Shown piece after piece: positions 58,924 through 64,000 of a stretch of DNA of 64,000 nt. The stretch is from Streptomyces nigra (GTDB lineage Bacteria > Actinomycetota > Actinomycetes > Streptomycetales > Streptomycetaceae). Position 1 is the stretch's first letter; each line of letters begins with the position of its first letter. The notes under the pieces were generated by a model. That model had not been told where the DNA came from, ran no database searches, and worked only from the letters and a program-made list of their open reading frames with translations. The position numbers and the translations under genes were made by a program. The DNA is taken from assembly GCF_003074055.1 (NCBI RefSeq), contig NZ_CP029043.1, forward strand, positions 7,308,501 to 7,372,500, written 5' to 3'.

Positions 58924-60354
58924 TTACGGACGCAGCGCCCGCTGCCGCTCGACGTCCCGCTTGTCGAGCTTCGCGTCGAACTTCGCCAGCGGCTTCGCCG
59001 CCGCCGGGTTCTCCTGCACCGTGGTCGGGGCGACGTCCGCCCAGTCGAGGATGCGGGCCGTGGCCAGCGCCTTCTCCTGGTCGACCAGGCCGGCGACGTT
59101 CGCGCCGTGGTTCATGCCGGGAGCGGTGAACACGTACGCGTCACGCGCGCCCTTGCCGAGGCGGAACGGCTCGGCACCCCACGGGTCGTTCTGCCCGTAC
59201 ACGAACAGCATGTGCCGGGCGTTGCCGCGGACCCAGGAGTCGACGTCCCGCATGGCGTTCGGCTGGAACTTCATGTCGATGGAGCGCGGCACGAAGTTGC
59301 GCGGCGGCTGGTAGCCGTAGCGGACGTACTTCTTCTCGATGTGCGGGAAGTGGATGGTCGGCGCGCCCAGCTGGGTGCCGGCCTGGTAGTAGTACGGCGT
59401 GTACGGGCTCAGGCCCTGGTCCGTGTAGAACGAGAAGCCGGAGATCGTGTCGACGGAGTTCCAGATCTCGTCGTCCGTTGCGTTCTTGGCGTCCGCCGGG
59501 ATGTCCGCGCAGTCGGCGACGGTGCTGTACTGCCAGAAGCCCCACACGTAGTCCAGGACGACGGCCTCGAAGGCCCGGTCCAGGCTGCCGACGGTGTTGA
59601 AGGTGTAGCCGTTCTCGGCGGCGTAGACGGCGTACTTCTTCTCCAGCGGCTCCCGGCGCACCAGCGCCTCGCGCTGCACGCCGTTCAGCCGGTCGCGGCA
59701 CTCCTTGGTGCCGACGTTCAGGAAGAAGCGGTCGTAGGCCGAGTCCTCCTTGTTCACCACGTCGTTGGGGGCGACGTAGGCGACGACGCCGTCCATGTCC
59801 TTGGGGTAGAAGCGCTCGTAGTAGGTGGCGGTCATGCCGCCCTTCGAACCGCCTGTGGAGATCCAGTTCTTGCCGTAGACCTTCTTGAGCGCCGTGAAGA
59901 TGCGGTGCTGGTCGCTGGCGGCCTGCCAGATGTCCAGCTTCGACCAGTCGGCCGGCTCGGGCCGGGACGGCGTGAAGAAGCGGTACTCCATGGAGACCTG
60001 GTTGCCGTCGACGATCTGGGTGGGCTCCGCGCGACGCGGCGTCGTCGAGACGCTGTAGCCGCCGGTGTAGAACACGGTCGGCCGCGCGGTGTCCTTGTGC
60101 AGCACGGTGATCCGCTGCTGGAACGTCCCCTTGGAGGGCCTGCGGTGGTCGACGGGCTGGGTGTAGTTGAGGACGAAGAAGCGGTACCCGGTGTACGGCT
60201 TCTCCTCGATCAGGCTCATGCCCGGGATCGAGAGCAGCCTCTCCTTGATGTCAGCGGTGCCGGACTCCGGCCCGGCGGCGGTGGCCGCCCCGGCCGTACT
60301 CAGTGTGCCTATGAGCACCGTGAGCGCCAGCAGCCATCTGAGCGCCTTGCGCAT
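58924..60354 (-). CDS. Secreted S37-family tripeptidyl/prolyl aminopeptidase
   Basis: A 476-residue secreted serine peptidase. The signal peptide is RWLLALTVLIGTLSTAGAAT. The nucleophile elbow is ISTGGSKGGMTATYYERFYP (Ser about 169). LFVYGQNDPWGAEPFRLGKG carries the acid, and the His is in TAPGMNHGANVAGL. The whole pattern matches the Streptomyces S37 family (PS-10 peptidase), which removes N-terminal tripeptides outside the cell. ATG 60354 is chosen 5 bases behind GGGGAG; the GTG at 60360 overlaps that site. Together with the S8, M4 and M1 enzymes it completes a protein-scavenging set. Confidence 0.92.
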   Translation of the reverse strand: MRKALRWLLALTVLIGTLSTAGAATAAGPESGTADIKERLLSIPGMSLIEEKPYTGYRFFVLNYTQPVDHRRPSKGTFQQRITVLHKDTARPTVFYTGGYSVSTTPRRAEPTQIVDGNQVSMEYRFFTPSRPEPADWSKLDIWQAASDQHRIFTALKKVYGKNWISTGGSKGGMTATYYERFYPKDMDGVVAYVAPNDVVNKEDSAYDRFFLNVGTKECRDRLNGVQREALVRREPLEKKYAVYAAENGYTFNTVGSLDRAFEAVVLDYVWGFWQYSTVADCADIPADAKNATDDEIWNSVDTISGFSFYTDQGLSPYTPYYYQAGTQLGAPTIHFPHIEKKYVRYGYQPPRNFVPRSIDMKFQPNAMRDVDSWVRGNARHMLFVYGQNDPWGAEPFRLGKGARDAYVFTAPGMNHGANVAGLVDQEKALATARILDWADVAPTTVQENPAAAKPLAKFDAKLDKRDVERQRALRP

Positions 60355-60405
60355 GCGCACTCCCCTGTGAGACAGATGTGCGCCGGAAGCTACTCGACCA
60401 ACTCC

Positions 60406-60445
60406 CCGCCACGCCAGGGGACATAGGGAAAACCCTGTGTGGCGG
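60406..60445 (-). terminator. Hairpin between desaturase and S37 peptidase genes
   Basis: The stem CCGCCACGCCAGGG (60406-60419) with CCCTGTGTGGCGG (60433-60445) has one bulged base and a 13-base loop. It lies 60 bases past the desaturase stop and upstream of the S37 gene on the same strand. Confidence 0.6.
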
Positions 60446-60507
60446 GAGAGATACGAGGGTCGGGCCGCCCATCCGTCGATGAGCGGCCCTGCACCGGAAG
60501 CCTCGTG

Positions 60508-61569
60508 TCAGCGCCGCGCGGTCCGCAGGGGTTCCCCGACGCTCCGCAGGTGGCGCAGCGCCTCCCGGTGCGAGGCGATCAGCCCGGTCTGGTGGTACGG
60601 GATGCCCAGTTCGGCGCAGTACCGCTCGGTGATGACCTGGGCACGGCCGAGCGCCGGGGTGGGCATGCTCGGGAAGAGGTGGTGCTCGATCTGGTAGTTG
60701 AGCCCGCCCATGAAGACGTCGACGAGGACGCCGCCGCGGACGTTGCGTGAGGTGAGGACCTGGCGGCGCAGGAAGTCCAGCCGGGTCCCCTCGTCGATCA
60801 TCGGCATGCCCTTGTGGTTGGGCGCGAACACCGACCCGAGATAGATGCCGAACAGACCCTGGTGGACCGCGATGAAGGCCAGCGCCTTACCGGGCGAGAG
60901 GACGGAGAAAATGGCGCCGAAATACAGCCCGAAATGAGCCACCAGGAGCGTCCCTTCGAGCAGGGGACGTTTCACCGACCGCGTCCGCAGCGCCCGGAAG
61001 CTGCTGAAGCTGAGGTTCAGCCCCTCCAGGGTCAGCAGGGGAAAGAAGAGAACGGCCTGATGCTTTCCGACGAAACGGGGCAGGCCCTGCGCCTTGTCGG
61101 CCTGACGGCGTGACCAGACGAGGATGTCCGGTGCCACGTCGGGGTCCTTGCCCTCGTGGTTCGGGTGCGCATGATGCCGGGTGTGCTTGTTCATCCACCA
61201 CCCGTAGCTCATGCCGAGCAGCAGGTCGGCGACGAGGAAGCCGCCCACCTCACTCGGCTGCCGGCGGGAGAAGACCTGGCGGTGGGCGAGATCGTGGGCG
61301 GCCAGTCCGAGTTGCCCGAAGACCACGGCCAGGGCGACGGCGACGAGGAGTTGGCCCCATGTGTTCCCGAGGGCGAAAAAGGCGGCGATGCTTCCGGTGA
61401 GGGCGGCGGCCACCGCGCCGAAACGCACCGCGTAATACAGCGGGCGGCGCCGGAGAAGCCCGGCCTCGGTTATCCGGCGTGACAATTCGGAGAAGTCGCT
61501 TCCGTCGCGTCGTTCGTCCTGTTGCCGTTGCGTGGTCGGGTCTGCCGGAATCACCGTGGGATAGGTCAT
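60508..61569 (-). CDS. Membrane fatty acid desaturase (acyl-CoA/acyl-lipid type)
   Basis: A 353-residue integral membrane di-iron enzyme. The three His boxes are AAHDLAHRQVF, NKHTRHHAHPN and NYQIEHHLFPSMP, the last with the Gln/His form of front-end desaturases. Membrane helices surround AVRFGAVAAALTGSIAAFFA, VAVALAVVFGQLGLAAHDLA and LVAHFGLYFGAIFSVLSPG. It introduces a double bond into fatty acyl chains, probably for cold or fluidity adjustment; electron donors are not encoded nearby. ATG 61569 gives the standard N-terminus. No ribosome binding site is obvious. Confidence 0.92.
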   Translation of the reverse strand: MTYPTVIPADPTTQRQQDERRDGSDFSELSRRITEAGLLRRRPLYYAVRFGAVAAALTGSIAAFFALGNTWGQLLVAVALAVVFGQLGLAAHDLAHRQVFSRRQPSEVGGFLVADLLLGMSYGWWMNKHTRHHAHPNHEGKDPDVAPDILVWSRRQADKAQGLPRFVGKHQAVLFFPLLTLEGLNLSFSSFRALRTRSVKRPLLEGTLLVAHFGLYFGAIFSVLSPGKALAFIAVHQGLFGIYLGSVFAPNHKGMPMIDEGTRLDFLRRQVLTSRNVRGGVLVDVFMGGLNYQIEHHLFPSMPTPALGRAQVITERYCAELGIPYHQTGLIASHREALRHLRSVGEPLRTARR

Positions 61570-61713
61570 GCAGAGGAGTATCCGGGCCGTTCTCCGGTGC
61601 CGGAATGGCGGTCGCCCCCCGGGCGGGGGAGGGGGTAGCACCACCCTCGCGGTGTGGAAAGCCCGGGGGCCAACCGCTCGGCGCGGGGTGCCCGGTGGGC
61701 AGCGGGGCCTGCC

Positions 61714-62160
61714 TCAGACGAGGGCGGCGACCAGCAGCGTGAAGGCGGCGATGATGACGGCGACCCGGACGTAGTGGTAGCGGTTCCAGCGGTTCGTCTG
61801 CTCCTTCCAGTCCGCGGGCCGGTTCTCAGGCGTCCACGTCTTGCCCCGGTTGTTGATCGGGACGAGCAGCACGATCGACATGACCACGCTGACGATGAGC
61901 AGGGCACCGGCGACGACCAGGAGCGCGGTGCCGTCGTCGTGCCATTCGGCCGCCGCAAGGATCGCGGTGAGCGCGAGCGAGCCGATGTACCAGAACGGCA
62001 TCACGGCACCGAGCATCCGGCCGCCATGGGCGCGGCCGAGCTGGCCGCTGTCCTCGGGTAGGGCGTTGAAGATCGGGTTCATGACGAAGGCGACGGCGAA
62101 CTCCACCCCCACCATCAGCCCGACGACCACGACGGTGACCACTTCCAGCGCACTGAGCAT
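61714..62160 (-). CDS. DUF1772 membrane protein (anthrone-oxygenase-like)
   Basis: A 148-residue four-helix membrane protein: TVVVVGLMVGVEFAVAFVMN, PFWYIGSLALTAILAAAEW, LLVVAGALLIVSVVMSIVLL and VRVAVIIAAFTLLVAALV. The NNRGKTWTPENRPADWKEQT loop before a final WNRYHYVR is the DUF1772 hallmark. Some relatives are cofactor-free anthrone oxygenases, but most are uncharacterised. It has a good promoter (TTGACC, 16 bases, TAGAAA) covered by a TetR-type operator, and an GGAGGGG ribosome binding site. It is divergent from the TetR gene at 62253, which almost certainly represses it. Confidence 0.9.
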   Translation of the reverse strand: MLSALEVVTVVVVGLMVGVEFAVAFVMNPIFNALPEDSGQLGRAHGGRMLGAVMPFWYIGSLALTAILAAAEWHDDGTALLVVAGALLIVSVVMSIVLLVPINNRGKTWTPENRPADWKEQTNRWNRYHYVRVAVIIAAFTLLVAALV

Positions 62161-62175
62161 GACGGCCCCTCCTCA

Positions 62176-62242
62176 TTTCTAGCGATGCTAGCTGATGGGT
62201 CAACGCTAGACCTGCTGCCGCTTGAATGTCTAGCGGTGCTAC
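62176..62242. promoter_or_regulatory. Divergent DUF1772/TetR promoters with paired operators
   Basis: CTAGCGATGCTAG (62179-62191) and CTAGCGGTGCTAC (62230-62242) are two copies of one inverted repeat. The first overlaps the minus-strand -10 (TAGAAA, 62181-62176; -35 TTGACC, 62203-62198). The second overlaps TACGAT (62240-62245), the likely plus-strand -10, which ends 7 bases before the TetR ATG. Confidence 0.72.
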
Positions 62243-62252
62243 GATTCGAGTC

Positions 62253-62831
62253 ATGTCGGTCAAGGAACGCAAGGAACGCGAGCGGGCGCAGCGCGAGCGC
62301 CTGATCGTGGCGACGGCCCGTGAACTCGCCGAGGAGCAGGGGTGGGACGCGGTCACCACCCGCCGGCTCGCCGAGCGCATCGAGTACAGCCAGCCCGTCC
62401 TCTACAGCCACTTCCGCGGCAAACGCGAGATCATCGGCGCCGTCGCCCGGCAGGGGGCCGCCCAGATGGCCGTGGCGGTACGGGCCGCCACGGCCGCCGC
62501 CGAAGGCACGCGCGAACGGGTCGCCGCGCTCGCCCGCGCCTACCTCGACTTCGCCGACCGCAACCCGGCGGTGTACGACGCCCTGTTCCACCTCGACGGT
62601 GGCCTGGCCTTCGCCCAGGAGGACACCCCCGACGAGCTCAAGGACGCCTTCGCCGCCCTGCTGGAGACCCTCGCCGAGGTCGCGGGCGACGGCGTCCACC
62701 CGGCGCTGTTCACCGAGACGTTCTGGGCCTCCCTGCACGGACTGGCCACCCTGACCCGGGCGCGACGGCTCCCGCCCGAGGACACCGAACGCCGGATCGA
62801 CCTGCTGGTGGACCGCCTCGCCGTGCTCTGA
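62253..62831 (+). CDS. TetR/AcrR family transcriptional regulator
   Basis: A 192-residue repressor. The HTH is RERLIVATARELAEEQGWDA, VTTRRLAERIEYSQPVLYSH and FRGKREIIGAVARQG (about residues 12-65), with a C-terminal ligand-binding domain of the WHG/TetR_C type (ALARAYLDFADRNPAVYDAL). ATG 62253 follows a TACGAT -10 by 7 bases with no ribosome binding site, so the mRNA is probably leaderless. It is divergent from the DUF1772 gene, and two matching operators lie between them. It converges with the MFS exporter gene. Confidence 0.93.
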   Translation: MSVKERKERERAQRERLIVATARELAEEQGWDAVTTRRLAERIEYSQPVLYSHFRGKREIIGAVARQGAAQMAVAVRAATAAAEGTRERVAALARAYLDFADRNPAVYDALFHLDGGLAFAQEDTPDELKDAFAALLETLAEVAGDGVHPALFTETFWASLHGLATLTRARRLPPEDTERRIDLLVDRLAVL

Positions 62832-62889
62832 CCGGCGGGGCGGACGAAGGGCCGCGGCCGCCCGCTACCGGCTCACCGGGGTCGGACGG

Positions 62890-64000
62890 TCAGTACAGCC
62901 GGGAGTGCACCGGGCTGTTCGCGACCTCCTCCGGGCACTTCCCGTGCGCCGCCCGCGCGCGCCGGTCGCGCACCCAGTCGTACATGGCCAGGGCGAGCGA
63001 GGCCAGCATGCCGACGATGCCGGTGCCGAGGGACACGACCAGCGCGTTCTGGTAGTCGCCGCCGTTGCCGAGGACGAGATAGAAGAGGCCGGGCAGGGCG
63101 GCCGTGCCCACTGCCGCTCCGAGCCGCTGCCCGGTCTGCAGTGCGCCACCGGCCGCTCCCGCCATGTGCACCGGCACGTCCCGCAGGGTCATCGTGATGT
63201 TCGGCGAGACCACGAACCCCCCGGCGATACCGCCGAGGAACAGCACGGGGGCGGCGATCCAGGGTGCGATGTCGAGGGGCGCGAACCGCAGCAGCAGAGC
63301 GGCTCCGCCGAGACCGCAGATCACCCCCGCCAGCCCGCACACGGTCAGCAGCCGCCCGAACCGGTCCACCAACCGCCCCGCGATCACCGCCGCCCCCGCC
63401 GAACCGAGCGCGAACGGGGTCACGGCCAGCCCGGACTCCAACGGCGAGAAGTGCCGGCCGTCCTGGTAGAAGAGGGCGAAGACCAGCCAGACCCCGCTGA
63501 AGCCGATGAAGTACAAAGTGCCGACACCGGCGCCCACGGCGTAGCCGCGCACCGTGGTGAACAGCCGTGGATCGAGCAGCGGCCGGATCTCCCGGGCGAC
63601 GAGGCGGTACTGCCGGCGGACGAAGACGACGAGGATCGCGGCGCCGACGAGGAACAGCCACCACAGCCGGCCCAGCCCGCCCGCCTCCGCCTGGACCAGC
63701 GGATACATGACGGCCAGGACGCCGAGCCCGAGGAGCAGCACCCCCGGCACGTCCACGTGCCCCCGCCCGGAGCGCCGGGTGCGCGGCAGCAGCCGGCGCC
63801 CGAGCAGAACGGCGAGGACGCCGATGGGGACGTTGACGTAGAAGATCCAGCGCCACCCCTGCGGGCCGTCGGCGAGCGCGAGGATCATGCCGCCGATGAG
63901 CGGGCCGGACGCGGAGGAGACACCGACGGTCGCCCCGAAGTACCCGAAGGCGCGCCCGCGTTCGGCGCCCCGGAACATCTGCTGGATCAGCGCGGAGTTC
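62890..64000 (-). CDS. MFS transporter, DHA2 (14-helix) family, N-terminus outside window
   Basis: The C-terminal 370 residues of a drug:H+ antiporter. Visible are the motif-C-like ATVGVSSASGPLIGGMILAL, WRWIFYVNVPIGVLAVLLGR (the DHA2 hallmark between helices 5 and 6), and about nine further helices such as GVLLLGLGVLAVMYPLVQAE and VGTLYFIGFSGVWLVFALFY. It ends RRARAAHGKCPEEVANSPVH. Relatives export drugs or dyes. The start lies beyond 64000. It converges with the TetR gene, leaving open whether that repressor also acts here. Confidence 0.93.
   Translation of the reverse strand, partial: NSALIQQMFRGAERGRAFGYFGATVGVSSASGPLIGGMILALADGPQGWRWIFYVNVPIGVLAVLLGRRLLPRTRRSGRGHVDVPGVLLLGLGVLAVMYPLVQAEAGGLGRLWWLFLVGAAILVVFVRRQYRLVAREIRPLLDPRLFTTVRGYAVGAGVGTLYFIGFSGVWLVFALFYQDGRHFSPLESGLAVTPFALGSAGAAVIAGRLVDRFGRLLTVCGLAGVICGLGGAALLLRFAPLDIAPWIAAPVLFLGGIAGGFVVSPNITMTLRDVPVHMAGAAGGALQTGQRLGAAVGTAALPGLFYLVLGNGGDYQNALVVSLGTGIVGMLASLALAMYDWVRDRRARAAHGKCPEEVANSPVHSRLY

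Noticed and set aside
1..64000. tRNA, rRNA, CRISPR arrays, complete insertion sequences or phage genes
   Set aside because: None was found on reading both strands. Only the MITE-like element at 5529-5707 suggests transposition.

Overview
The window is high-GC actinobacterial chromosome, almost certainly Streptomyces. Third codon positions are strongly G/C, there are many secreted hydrolases, several genes start with GTG or TTG, regulators often sit divergent to their targets, and the product set (DUF6510, DUF574-type methyltransferase, secreted S37 peptidase, RICIN-tailed sugar enzymes, Streptomyces-type Fic toxin) is typical of the genus. No rRNA, tRNA, CRISPR array, complete insertion sequence or recognisable antibiotic cluster was found. 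It reads as accessory or chromosome-arm sequence with several decayed genes.

Layout. 1-5.5 kb: an HTH regulator divergent to a short-chain dehydrogenase, a decayed membrane-protein gene, then two divergent molybdenum-cofactor oxidoreductase units (soluble sulfite-oxidase-like enzyme + flavin reductase + DUF6510; membrane b-type Moco enzyme + small membrane partner). 5.5-7.6 kb: a palindromic MITE-like element wedged between two gene ends, a secreted GH76 mannanase and a small membrane protein. 7.6-14 kb: a two-component system, a CPBP protease and a MacB-like ABC exporter, tied together by a shared palindrome. 14-19 kb: a secreted two-gene sugar oxidation/hydrolysis operon with matching RICIN domains. 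19-31 kb: methyltransferase, acetyltransferase, TrmB/LuxR regulator, subtilase, SGNH esterase, DinB protein and thermolysin-like protease. 30.5-38.6 kb: PAP2 enzyme, a second IF-1 gene coupled to a GNAT gene, a nucleotidyltransferase, an M1 peptidase and a GH81 beta-1,3-glucanase. 38.9-43.2 kb: a toxin-antitoxin pair with an operator palindrome, a DUF3224 remnant, small enzymes, a second-type pyrF, and a decayed LysR/dehydrogenase pair. 43.4-50 kb: acetoacetate-decarboxylase-like protein + pyruvate oxidase, a PLP decarboxylase and a PadR/acyl-CoA dehydrogenase unit. 50-64 kb: secreted proteins, WYL, XRE and TetR regulators beside the enzymes they probably control, an S37 peptidase, a desaturase and the end of an MFS exporter.

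The most informative signals are regulatory. The GH76 and GH81 genes, 31 kb apart, carry the same promoter-operator module: a -35 TTGAC(G/A), a -10 TACGTT, then GAGAGCGCTCTC. This suggests one LacI-type repressor controls attack on fungal alpha-mannan and beta-1,3-glucan. A second shared palindrome links the two-component genes to the CPBP/ABC operon. Several regulators (Fic antitoxin, XRE-cupin, TetR) have operators on or beside a -10 box about 7 bases from the start codon, which implies leaderless, autoregulated transcripts. Functions are inferred from motifs and context; no database search was run.
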